This document shows positions 1 through 6,194 of a DNA stretch of 18,325 nucleotides, one piece after another; position 1 is the stretch's first letter, and every line of letters starts with the position of its first letter. Source of the stretch: Eubacterium sp. (GTDB lineage Bacteria > Bacillota > Clostridia > Oscillospirales > Acutalibacteraceae); the NCBI GenBank assembly GCA_029052085.1, contig JAIDJS010000248.1, positions 1 through 18,325 on the forward strand. Direction: 5' to 3'. The position numbers and the translations under genes are program-made. Below the pieces are notes generated by a model. That model did not search any database. It was not told the DNA's origin and worked only from the letters and a program-made list of their open reading frames with translations.

Positions 1-12
1 ATGTAAACACTC

Positions 13-41
13 TTGCCTTATACTGATTTTTTGGATATAAT
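13..41 (+). promoter_or_regulatory. SigA-type promoter for thioredoxin
   Basis: A -35 box TTGCCT (13-18) is followed after 17 bases by a perfect -10 box TATAAT (36-41). It points at the thioredoxin gene, with a predicted start near 48 and a leader of about 27 bases. Confidence 0.7.
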
Positions 42-74
42 AATTATTAATATATTAATTTGGAGGGAATCAAT

Positions 75-386
75 TTGGAAATTACAAGTCAAAATTTTGA
101 ATCAGAGGTTGTAAAATCAGATATACCTGTTCTGCTTGATTTCTGGGCAGAATGGTGCGGACCCTGCCGTATGCTGTCCCCTGTTATTGAAGAAATCGCA
201 AATGATTACAACGGCAAAATCAAGGTAGGAAAAATCAATGTGGATAACGAGGAGCAGCTTGCTGCAGCATTTGGAATTTCAAGTATTCCGACAATCGTTA
301 TTATGAAGAACGGCAAGGTTGTTAACAGCTCAGTTGGATTTATGCCCAAAGAAGGAATTACAAAAATGCTGGATATGGAATACTAA
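75..386 (+). CDS. trxA: thioredoxin
   Basis: Thioredoxin is a small cytoplasmic dithiol oxidoreductase that reduces protein disulfides and is recycled by a thioredoxin reductase (not in this window). The 103-residue product has the canonical active site WCGPC (Cys28 and Cys31) after the DFWAEW strand, and the cis-proline loop SIPT (Pro72). Length matches the family (about 100-110). An in-frame TTG at 60 would lengthen the protein by five residues, but the ribosome binding site GGAGGG (62-67) lies downstream of it and seven bases before the TTG at 75, so TTG 75 is taken as the start. It is monocistronic, between its own promoter and a strong terminator. Function is very secure; which of several possible thioredoxin paralogues it is cannot be told. 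Confidence 0.95.
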   Translation: MEITSQNFESEVVKSDIPVLLDFWAEWCGPCRMLSPVIEEIANDYNGKIKVGKINVDNEEQLAAAFGISSIPTIVIMKNGKVVNSSVGFMPKEGITKMLDMEY

Positions 387-390
387 ACAA

Positions 391-449
391 AAAAGCTGCT
401 TTTATCATAATCATTAACGGATTTATGATAGAAACAGCTTTTGTTTTTT
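391..449 (+). terminator. Rho-independent terminator after trxA
   Basis: A long imperfect hairpin starts a few bases after the stop codon: AAAAGCTG then TTTATCATAA pairs with TTATGATA then CAGCTTTT around an ~11-base loop. A T-rich tail ending in TTTTTT (444-449) follows. Confidence 0.85.
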
Positions 450-489
450 GCTATTATATTATCATACTATTTTTAGAAGAGGTTTACAT

Positions 490-1110
490 ATGGATAATAA
501 ATACCGCAGAGATCACGAAATGCCCTATATAACAGACAATGCCGTGTTGCTTCAGCAGATGAGAACAAAATTCTGGGTCAGGCGATACAATAAATGTATG
601 CCCTTTAATATTCTTAAAGGAATGTGGCTTATAAACAGAATCGGAATTAAACACAAAGGGCAGGCATATTTTGAACCGCCTTTTCACTGCGAATACGGAA
701 AACATATAGAAATCGGAGACCGTTTTTATGCAAACACAGGGTGCATTATGCTTGATGTAGGTAAAATATCTATCGGAGATAATGTAATGTTCGGACCCCA
801 TGTTTACCTGCTTACCGCAGGGCATCCCATTCATCCCGAAAGCAGAAACTCAGGCTATGAATACGGCATACCGATTACCATAGGCAGCAATGTCTGGATT
901 GGCGGAAACTGTACCGTTTTGCCGGGTGTAACAATCGGAAACAATGTTGTTATCGGCGCAGGAAGCGTTGTAACTAAGGATATTCCCGATAATGTCTGCG
1001 CCGCAGGCAATCCCTGTAAAATTATAAGAGAAATAACAGCTGATGATAAACCGTATTATTTCAAAGACAAAAAATTTGACGATGAAGCCTGGCAGAAAAT
1101 AAAAGGATAA
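490..1110 (+). CDS. sugar O-acetyltransferase (maltose/galactoside acetyltransferase family)
   Basis: It transfers acetyl from acetyl-CoA to a hydroxyl of a sugar (LacA/Maa/NodL family, left-handed beta-helix trimer). The 206-residue protein has an N-terminal region like the maltose-acetyltransferase cap (residues ~15-50). Hexapeptide repeats run from about residue 70 to 190 (for example IEIGDR, ISIGDN, ITIGSN, VTIGNN, VVIGAG). The catalytic histidine is in TAGHP (His112, equivalent to LacA His115), and the family C-terminal signature AAGNPCKIIREI is present. The ATG at 490 has AGAAGAGG seven bases upstream; an in-frame TTG at 448 has no ribosome binding site. A weak promoter (TTGTTT 441-446, TACTAT 465-470) may overlap the preceding terminator tail. 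The true acceptor sugar is unknown. Confidence 0.9.
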   Translation: MDNKYRRDHEMPYITDNAVLLQQMRTKFWVRRYNKCMPFNILKGMWLINRIGIKHKGQAYFEPPFHCEYGKHIEIGDRFYANTGCIMLDVGKISIGDNVMFGPHVYLLTAGHPIHPESRNSGYEYGIPITIGSNVWIGGNCTVLPGVTIGNNVVIGAGSVVTKDIPDNVCAAGNPCKIIREITADDKPYYFKDKKFDDEAWQKIKG

Positions 1111-1120
1111 ACAAAGGAAA

Positions 1121-1153
1121 AGAGCAGACTTTCGTCTGCTCTGATTTTTTTGT
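1121..1153. terminator. bidirectional terminator between convergent genes
   Basis: A perfect 9-bp stem, AGAGCAGAC (1121-1129) and GTCTGCTCT (1134-1142), encloses a TTTC loop. A T tract follows on the plus strand and an A-rich stretch precedes it, which gives a U-rich tail on the minus strand. It separates the acetyltransferase (+) from nfnB (-). Confidence 0.9.
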
Positions 1154-1154
1154 C

Positions 1155-2537
1155 TTATTTATTCTTTAAATATTCATCAATAGCCAATGCAGAAGCCTTT
1201 CCTGCGCCCATTGCCTTAATAACCGTTGCAGCGCCTGTTACAGCATCGCCGCCTGCGAAAACACCCTCTCTGGACGTTCTGCCCATTTCATCGGTAACAA
1301 TACCGCCACGGGCATTTACATCAAGACCCGCTGTTGTTGCCTTAATCAACGGATTTGGAGATGTTCCGATAGCCATAATTACGCAGTCAACATCAATAAT
1401 ATGCTCACTGGCCTCAACCGTAAATGGCTTTCTTCTGCCGCTTTCATCAGGTTCGCCAAGCTCCATTTTAACGCATTCAATACCGCATACATTTTTATCC
1501 GCATCGCCAACAATTCTGACAGGATTGGTAAGCGTTCTGAACTCAATTGTTTCCTCGATTGCGTGCTCAACCTCTTCTGCTCTTGCAGGGATTTCTTCAA
1601 GTGAACGGCGATAGATTACATAAACCTTTTCTGCGCCAAGCCTGATTGCCGAACGAGCAGCATCCATAGCAACATTACCGCCGCCGACAACAGCAACCTT
1701 TTTACCATGATGAACCGGCGTTCTGCTGCTGTCAGAATACGCTTTCATAAGATTGATACGGGTTAAAAATTCATTGGCTGAATATACACCCTTAAGGTTT
1801 TCGCCCTCAATTCCCATAAATCTCGGAAGACCTGCACCTGAGCCGATAAACACAGCATCATATTCTTCAAAAATATCATCAATGGAAATGCTTTTGCCTA
1901 CAACAACATTTGTTTTAAAATCAACACCTGCTGCTTTAAGACCTTCAACCTCTTTCGCAACGATTGCCTTCGGAAGCCTGAATTCAGGGATACCATAAAT
2001 AAGCACACCGCCTGCAATATGAAGCGCCTCAAACACCGTTACATCATAACCCATTTTTGCAAGATCGCCTGCACAGGTAAGAGAGCTTGGACCTGAACCG
2101 ATAACGGCAACCCTTTTGCCGTTTCTTTCAATATCAAGCTTTTTGATTTCAGCATTTGCATTATGATAATCGGCAACAAAGCGTTCAAGTCTTCCAATAG
2201 ATACGGAATCGCCCTTAATACCTCTTACACATTTTGCTTCACACTGCTTTTCCTGCGGACAAACTCTGCCGCAGACAGCAGGAAGAGCCGACGTTCTGCT
2301 TATAACCTCATATGCCTTTTCAAATTCGCCCTCTGCCACATAGGATATAAATTCAGGAATAGAAATATTAACAGGGCAGCCGTTCATACAAGGCTTATGC
2401 TTGCAATCCAAACAGCGCTTTGCTTCGGCAATGGCAGTTTCGGCATCATAGCCGAGAGCAACCTCTTTAAAATTCTTATTTCTGACAAGAGGCTCCTGAT
2501 TCGGCATAGGATTTCTTTTCATTATATCTTTTTCCAT
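1155..2537 (-). CDS. nfnB: NADH-dependent reduced ferredoxin:NADP+ oxidoreductase, large subunit (NfnB/GltD-like)
   Basis: This is the large subunit of the flavin-based electron-bifurcating transhydrogenase, which couples NADPH, ferredoxin and NAD. Alone it resembles the glutamate synthase small chain. The 460-residue protein has an N-terminal double [4Fe-4S] region (Cys42, 45, 50, 54 and Cys89, 93, 99, 103), a FAD-binding Rossmann motif VAVIGSGPSS (~143-152), a second dinucleotide motif VAVVGGGNVAMDA (~281-293) and a C-terminal FAD motif EGVFAGGDAVTGAATV. It starts 2 bases after nfnA; its ribosome binding site AAGGAGGT (2547-2554) lies inside the last codons of nfnA, implying translational coupling. 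The nfnA partner is what favours Nfn over a stand-alone GltD; no glutamate synthase large subunit is present here. Confidence 0.9.
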   Translation of the reverse strand: MEKDIMKRNPMPNQEPLVRNKNFKEVALGYDAETAIAEAKRCLDCKHKPCMNGCPVNISIPEFISYVAEGEFEKAYEVISRTSALPAVCGRVCPQEKQCEAKCVRGIKGDSVSIGRLERFVADYHNANAEIKKLDIERNGKRVAVIGSGPSSLTCAGDLAKMGYDVTVFEALHIAGGVLIYGIPEFRLPKAIVAKEVEGLKAAGVDFKTNVVVGKSISIDDIFEEYDAVFIGSGAGLPRFMGIEGENLKGVYSANEFLTRINLMKAYSDSSRTPVHHGKKVAVVGGGNVAMDAARSAIRLGAEKVYVIYRRSLEEIPARAEEVEHAIEETIEFRTLTNPVRIVGDADKNVCGIECVKMELGEPDESGRRKPFTVEASEHIIDVDCVIMAIGTSPNPLIKATTAGLDVNARGGIVTDEMGRTSREGVFAGGDAVTGAATVIKAMGAGKASALAIDEYLKNK

Positions 2538-2539
2538 AT

Positions 2540-3373
2540 TTATTGAACCTCCTTATTCAGAAGATTACAGCTTGCTTCTCTTTCAAACTTCTTATAAACT
2601 CCGCTTCGCTCCATAGCTTCGTCAAAATCAACCAGATGACCGTCAAACTCAGGACCGTCAACACAGGCAAACTTTGTTTCGCCGCCAACAGTTAAACGGC
2701 ATCCGCCGCACATTCCTGTTCCATCTACCATAATAGGATTCATGGAAACAACCGTTTTAATTCCGTACTCCTTTGTTAAAAGGGATACAAATTTCATCAT
2801 AGGCAACGGACCGATTGCGATAACAAGATCATAATTTTCTCCGTTTTCGATAAGCTTTTTAAGCGCATCGGTTACAAAGCCCTTTTCGCCTGCTGAGCCG
2901 TCATCCGTAACAAGAATATATTTATCTGAAACAGCTCTGAATTCATCCTCCAGAATAACAATATCCTTGTTTCTGAAACCAATAACCGAATGAACCTCTG
3001 TTCCGTTATTAAAGAATTTTTTGGCAACGGGATATGCAATGGCCGATCCCACACCGCCGCCGATTACGGCAACCTTTTTATACCCCTCTGTTTTTGTTGC
3101 ATTTCCGAGAGGTCCTACAAAATCTTCAATATATTCGCCCTCATTCTTTTCGTCAAGAAGAGCCGTTTCAGCGCCGACAATCTGGAAAATAATAGTTACT
3201 GTTTCCGCCTCTCTGTCAAAATCAGCAATCGTAAACGGAACTCTTTCGCCCTTTTCATCAACGCGAAGAATAACAAACTGACCCGGTTCTGCTTTTTTTG
3301 CAACAAAGGGTGCTTCAATAACCATTTTCGTTACAGAAGAATTAAGTTTTTTCTTTTCAACAATTTTATACAT
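2540..3373 (-). CDS. nfnA: NADH-dependent reduced ferredoxin:NADP+ oxidoreductase, small subunit (NfnA)
   Basis: The 277-residue protein belongs to the ferredoxin-NADP reductase/dihydroorotate dehydrogenase electron-transfer subunit family. It has an FAD-binding strand RVPFTIAD (44-51), the nucleotide-binding motif VIGGGVGSA (~103-111) and a C-terminal [2Fe-2S] site with Cys222, Cys225 and Cys237 in MCGGCR and KFACVDGPEFDGH. The conserved Asp217 just upstream is the probable fourth ligand, as in characterised Nfn enzymes. It is the first gene of a two-gene operon with nfnB and would supply the NAD(H) side of the bifurcating complex. The start has GGAG ten bases upstream. I could not identify a convincing promoter in the short space after the upstream gene's terminator. 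Ortholog call is strong from the pair. Confidence 0.9.
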   Translation of the reverse strand: MYKIVEKKKLNSSVTKMVIEAPFVAKKAEPGQFVILRVDEKGERVPFTIADFDREAETVTIIFQIVGAETALLDEKNEGEYIEDFVGPLGNATKTEGYKKVAVIGGGVGSAIAYPVAKKFFNNGTEVHSVIGFRNKDIVILEDEFRAVSDKYILVTDDGSAGEKGFVTDALKKLIENGENYDLVIAIGPLPMMKFVSLLTKEYGIKTVVSMNPIMVDGTGMCGGCRLTVGGETKFACVDGPEFDGHLVDFDEAMERSGVYKKFEREASCNLLNKEVQ

Positions 3374-3414
3374 TATAAATCATCTCCAAATCTCCATTAA
3401 TAATGTATTTTATG

Positions 3415-3450
3415 TAAAAAACCGTATCTTATTTATGATACGGTTTTTTT
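3415..3450 (-). terminator. terminator of the PHP-domain gene
   Basis: An 8-bp perfect stem ACCGTATC/GATACGGT (3421-3428 and 3437-3444) is flanked by A and T tracts on both sides, so on the minus strand it ends in TTTTTT. It lies 22 bases beyond the PHP gene's stop and just upstream of nfnA, which separates the two units. Confidence 0.85.
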
Positions 3451-3471
3451 ATTTTTAAAATTATATATTAA

Positions 3472-4131
3472 CTATTTATTTTTTACAATAGTAAACTCTT
3501 CGTTTTTCAATATTTGTACTAAATCAGAATTGGTTTTAATTGCTTTTTCAGTAATTATGCCACCCTTTGCAAGGTTTTTTACAACGTGAAAATCAGAGCC
3601 GCCAATTTTGAGTTTACCAAGCTTTTCTGCCAAAAGACGTGATTTTTCGTTTTCTTTTTCAGAGCATTTTCCGTTATATACCTCAATTCCGTCAAGATAT
3701 TTTATCCCCTTACGTGTTATATAAGGACGATAGGGATGCGCCTGATAAAGAAGAAAACCGTTTTTATCACAGAATTTTCTCATTTTTTTCATACCGCACA
3801 TCATAAGATTTCCCGCATTATAAAGGAATTCTTCGGTTATGCCGTAAATCAGGTAATCATTTCCGTCTGCATAATGGCGAAGTTCCATTCCAAGAAGAAC
3901 CGTAAAATCCTCATCTGCAGCAGCCTTCATCCGCCTGTAGCCCTCCAAATAAAAATCAATCTGCCTCTGAGGGTTCCAGTTTGGAATAAACGTCATAGGG
4001 CTATAATGATCCGTTACAACGATTCCGTTATACCCTTTTTCCTTGTAAAGCCTTACGATTTCTTCGGGAGCAACTCTGCCGCAGCGGGAGGTACAGCCTG
4101 TATGACAATGTGTTTCATAAATATAACGCAT
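3472..4131 (-). CDS. PHP-domain metal-dependent phosphoesterase
   Basis: The 219-residue protein is a stand-alone PHP (polymerase and histidinol phosphatase) domain, expected to be a metal-dependent phosphohydrolase. Metal-binding motifs are visible in order: THCHT (His8, His10), VVTDHY (Asp41, His42), a glutamate in LGMELRHY, a histidine in YQAHPYRP and the final GGSDFH (Asp, His). The early HTGCTSRCGRVAPEEIV region is typical of the small PHP proteins of Clostridia. A strong ribosome binding site GGAGGG precedes the ATG at 4131. A possible extended -10 promoter (TGCTAATAT on the minus strand, near 4165) lies upstream. It could be histidinol-phosphatase-like or act on a nucleotide; no his genes are nearby, so the substrate is unknown. 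Confidence 0.85.
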   Translation of the reverse strand: MRYIYETHCHTGCTSRCGRVAPEEIVRLYKEKGYNGIVVTDHYSPMTFIPNWNPQRQIDFYLEGYRRMKAAADEDFTVLLGMELRHYADGNDYLIYGITEEFLYNAGNLMMCGMKKMRKFCDKNGFLLYQAHPYRPYITRKGIKYLDGIEVYNGKCSEKENEKSRLLAEKLGKLKIGGSDFHVVKNLAKGGIITEKAIKTNSDLVQILKNEEFTIVKNK

Positions 4132-4249
4132 ATATAACCCTCCTTAACTAAAATACTCATACATATTAGCACATTTTGTATATAAAATAAAGCCTATTTT
4201 ATTTTTTCAGATAAAAAAATAATTTCCAAAAAAATACATCAATTCTTTC

Positions 4250-4278
4250 GTATACATTTCCTCTTTCTGTGCAAAATA
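4250..4278 (+). promoter_or_regulatory. candidate SigG promoter of spoVT
   Basis: The sequence GTATA (4250-4254) is followed after 17 bases by CAAAATA (4272-4278). This fits the forespore sigma-G pattern (-35 GHATR, -10 CATAMTA-like, one mismatch in the -10). No good SigA promoter is apparent in the same region. In Bacillus subtilis spoVT is known to be SigG-dependent. The predicted transcript start is near 4285, about 30 bases before the ATG. Confidence 0.55.
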
Positions 4279-4314
4279 TTACAGAGAAAATTACATTTTA
4301 AGGGAGAATTCAAT

Positions 4315-4851
4315 ATGAAGGCAACAGGAATAGTCAGACGAATTGATGATTTGGGAAGAATTGTTATTCCAAAAGAAATCAGACGCTCTTTTCGTATAAG
4401 AGAGGGAGATCCGCTTGAAATATTTACAGATGCAGAGGGCGAGGTTATCTTTAAAAAATATTCCCCAATCGGAGAGCTGTCAAACTTTGCAAGCCAATAT
4501 GCAGAGGTTTTGCACAAAAGCGGCGGACTGCCGATTGCAATTATGGACAACGACCATGTTATTGCTGCTTCGGGAATAAGCAAAAGGGAAATACTTGAAA
4601 GGCGAATCACAAAAAATGTTGAAGAACTTATGGAGAACAGAGCAATTCACATAAGAACCAACGATGTTCCCGCCATAAATGCTATTGAGGGCTTCAGCAG
4701 AAAGGCAAATGTTATATATCCTATCATATACGGAGGGGACGTTTCCGGTGCAGTTGCTTTGATTGAGGACGAATCAAACGAACCGCCGTCAGAAACAGAT
4801 ATTAAGCTGATTCAGGTTGCAGCTGCATTCTTAGGAAAACAAATGGAATAA
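4315..4851 (+). CDS. spoVT: stage V sporulation protein T
   Basis: SpoVT is a DNA-binding regulator of late forespore gene expression. The product has 178 residues, the same length as the B. subtilis protein. The N-terminal AbrB-type swapped-hairpin domain (1-~50) shows MKATGIVRRIDDLGRIVIPKEIRR and IREGDPLEIF. The rest (~55-178) is a GAF-like domain with the conserved GLPIAIMDNDHVIAA and VSGAVALIEDE segments. The ribosome binding site AAGGGAG lies upstream of the ATG. It is monocistronic, with a SigG-like promoter before it and a terminator after it. The call is very secure and indicates that the organism belongs to a spore-forming lineage. Confidence 0.96.
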   Translation: MKATGIVRRIDDLGRIVIPKEIRRSFRIREGDPLEIFTDAEGEVIFKKYSPIGELSNFASQYAEVLHKSGGLPIAIMDNDHVIAASGISKREILERRITKNVEELMENRAIHIRTNDVPAINAIEGFSRKANVIYPIIYGGDVSGAVALIEDESNEPPSETDIKLIQVAAAFLGKQME

Positions 4852-4857
4852 AGTATA

Positions 4858-4904
4858 AAATCCCGTATCCGTTTTTAAATATATAAGATATGGGATTTCT
4901 TTTT
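4858..4904 (+). terminator. terminator of spoVT
   Basis: A 12-bp stem with one G-U pair, AAATCCCGTATC (4858-4869) and GATATGGGATTT (4887-4898), is followed by CTTTTTA. Confidence 0.85.
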
Positions 4905-4985
4905 ATTGCACAGAGAATTGCTTGATAATTTATTAAATTTATACAAAAATCAGCGATATTTTTTTATATAAATATTCAAAAAATA

Positions 4986-5037
4986 GAAACTTGCACAAAT
5001 ATATTGACTTTTTTCATACAACGGATATAATAAAAGC
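4986..5037 (+). repeat. promoter module copy 1 (gapless match to 5221-5272)
   Basis: Positions 4986-5032 align without gaps to 5221-5267. Shared blocks are GAAA-TTGCAYAAATAT, TTGA-TTTTT and ATATAATA. The match covers the -35 and -10 boxes and about 18 bases upstream of them, so the two promoters appear to share an upstream element. Confidence 0.5.
5004..5031 (+). promoter_or_regulatory. SigA promoter of the small RNA
   Basis: A -35 box TTGACT (5004-5009), a 16-base spacer and a perfect -10 box TATAAT (5026-5031) are present. The transcript would start near 5037, exactly at the first hairpin of the RNA described next. Confidence 0.75.
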
Positions 5038-5132
5038 AACAAAGCAAACAACGCTTTGTTGAAAAGCCTTTGGCTTTCACATAAATTTTTACCCCTTTGG
5101 AAAAAGCTGCCGTACCCTCGGTAGCTTTTTTC
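5037..5132 (+). ncRNA. putative small RNA with three hairpins and a C-rich single-stranded stretch
   Basis: This ~95-nt stretch begins at the predicted start of a near-consensus promoter and ends at a strong terminator. Hairpin 1 is CAACAAAGC/GCTTTGTTG (5037-5045, 5053-5061). Hairpin 2 is AAAGCC/GGCTTT (5063-5068, 5072-5077). The terminator is AAAAAGCTGCCG/CGGTAGCTTTTT (5101-5112, 5119-5130) with loop TACCCT, followed by T. The open segment ATAAATTTTTACCCCTTTGG between them holds ACCCCTTT, complementary to a Shine-Dalgarno region, a feature of trans-acting Firmicutes RNAs such as the RsaE/RoxS group. No ORF with a ribosome binding site is seen inside. It matches no riboswitch consensus I recognise. 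Because it ends at its own terminator it is unlikely to be only a leader for the next gene. Confidence 0.65.
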
Positions 5133-5238
5133 ATTTTTTATTGCAAATATATTTGGGCAGTGTTTTATGCAGATTGTACAAAAGTATTAATCAATAATTG
5201 TTTATTATGTTAATCACAGGGAAAGTTGCATAAATATC

Positions 5239-5266
5239 TTGAATTTTTAAATTTGTTGAATATAAT
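5239..5266 (+). promoter_or_regulatory. SigA promoter of the YczE-like gene
   Basis: TTGAAT (5239-5244), a 16-base spacer and TATAAT (5261-5266) give a start near 5273. It is the second copy of the promoter module at 4986. Confidence 0.75.
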
Positions 5267-5307
5267 AGTGTCGATTTAAGAAAAACAATTATATCTCGGA
5301 GGCTGCC

Positions 5308-6108
5308 ATGAAAAAAATTCAGCAAGAAATTCTTGGATATTTAAAAGATATGTTTAATCAAAAAAATATGATGAAAAGAGTTGTAATTTCATTTTTCAGC
5401 ATCATAATCATGGGCTTCGGAATATCTCTTTTCTCTGTTTCCGGGTTCGGCGTAGATCCGTTCACATCAATGAATATGAGCGTTGCTTCCGCCTTAAACA
5501 TCAGCTTCGGAACATACCAGATGCTGGTTAACGGAATCATTCTTCTTTATGTGATATTGGTTGCTCACAGAGGACTGGTCGGAATAGGCACAGTAATAAA
5601 TATGATAGGCTGCGGATACACCTGCGAATTCTTCCAGAATATGTTTCAGCCGCTTGTGGAACAGAATTACACAATGTCTGTCAGAATACTGCTTTTAATA
5701 ATAGGTCTTGTAACACTTTGCTTCGCCTGTTCGCTTTTCTTTACAGCAAATGTCGGCGTAGGCCCTTATGACGCAGTAGGCTTTATGCTCAGCCGAGGAA
5801 TTAAACTTTCACACAAATGGGTCAGAGTTATAACAGATATAACCGTTATTCTTATCGGCTTAGCAGTAAGCGGCGGAATTGCTGCTGTATTCAGCGGAAA
5901 TTTTTCAGATATAAAAAACATCGGAATAGGCACAATTATTACTGCATTCTGCATGGGTCCGCTTATCAATGCTTTCAACAAAACCATTTCCGCTAGAATT
6001 CTTAAAGCTAACTACGAAAAAATCGGCAAAGAATGCTTCGTTTGCCTGCTTAAGAACGCCAAGATGCAAATCCTTAGTGAAAATGCACTTTTTGTAATAA
6101 CAAAATAA
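5308..6108 (+). CDS. YczE/YyaS/YitT-family integral membrane protein
   Basis: The 266-residue protein is strongly hydrophobic, with five or six predicted membrane segments (approximately residues 22-42, 60-82, 85-105, 125-150, 170-195 and 205-225). Family signatures are visible: IIMGFGISLFSVSGFGVDPFTS near the first segment, and the internally repeated ANVGVGPYDAVGFML, typical of the COG2364/YczE group. Function in this family is poorly known; in Bacillus, YczE affects lipopeptide production. The last ~35 residues form a cytoplasmic tail with two cysteines (KECFVCLL). The ribosome binding site GGAGG (5298-5302) lies five bases before the ATG. It has its own promoter and is followed by two hairpins, so it is probably monocistronic. 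Confidence 0.8.
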   Translation: MKKIQQEILGYLKDMFNQKNMMKRVVISFFSIIIMGFGISLFSVSGFGVDPFTSMNMSVASALNISFGTYQMLVNGIILLYVILVAHRGLVGIGTVINMIGCGYTCEFFQNMFQPLVEQNYTMSVRILLLIIGLVTLCFACSLFFTANVGVGPYDAVGFMLSRGIKLSHKWVRVITDITVILIGLAVSGGIAAVFSGNFSDIKNIGIGTIITAFCMGPLINAFNKTISARILKANYEKIGKECFVCLLKNAKMQILSENALFVITK

Positions 6109-6123
6109 TCTGAAAAAAACCAG

Positions 6124-6146
6124 CCACGCGTCAAACGCGTGGTTTT
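6124..6146 (+). terminator. first terminator-like hairpin after the YczE-like gene
   Basis: A perfect 8-bp GC-rich stem CCACGCGT/ACGCGTGG (6124-6131, 6135-6142) with a three-base loop is followed by only TTTT, so it may be a weak terminator. Confidence 0.55.
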
Positions 6147-6156
6147 GGCATACAAT

Positions 6157-6189
6157 AAAAATGCTTCCTCAAAAGAGGAAGCATTTTTT
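6157..6189. terminator. bidirectional terminator between convergent genes
   Basis: A 14-bp perfect stem AAAAATGCTTCCTC/GAGGAAGCATTTTT (6157-6170, 6175-6188) with an AAAA loop is A/T-flanked on both sides. It serves the YczE-like gene (+) and the PurF-like gene (-), whose stop lies six bases beyond it. Confidence 0.92.
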
Positions 6190-6194
6190 ATATA

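Noticed and set aside
448..489. TTG start extending the acetyltransferase by 14 residues
   Set aside because: It lies in the T-rich tail of the previous terminator and has no ribosome binding site; the ATG at 490 does.
1150..1614. Plus-strand ORF of 154 codons opposite nfnB, and similar opposite-strand ORFs elsewhere
   Set aside because: Low-complexity translation, no ribosome binding site, and full overlap with a clearly real gene on the other strand.
5132..5238. Further element between the small RNA and the YczE promoter
   Set aside because: AT-rich DNA with no hairpin, ORF or promoter I can support beyond the repeated upstream motif.
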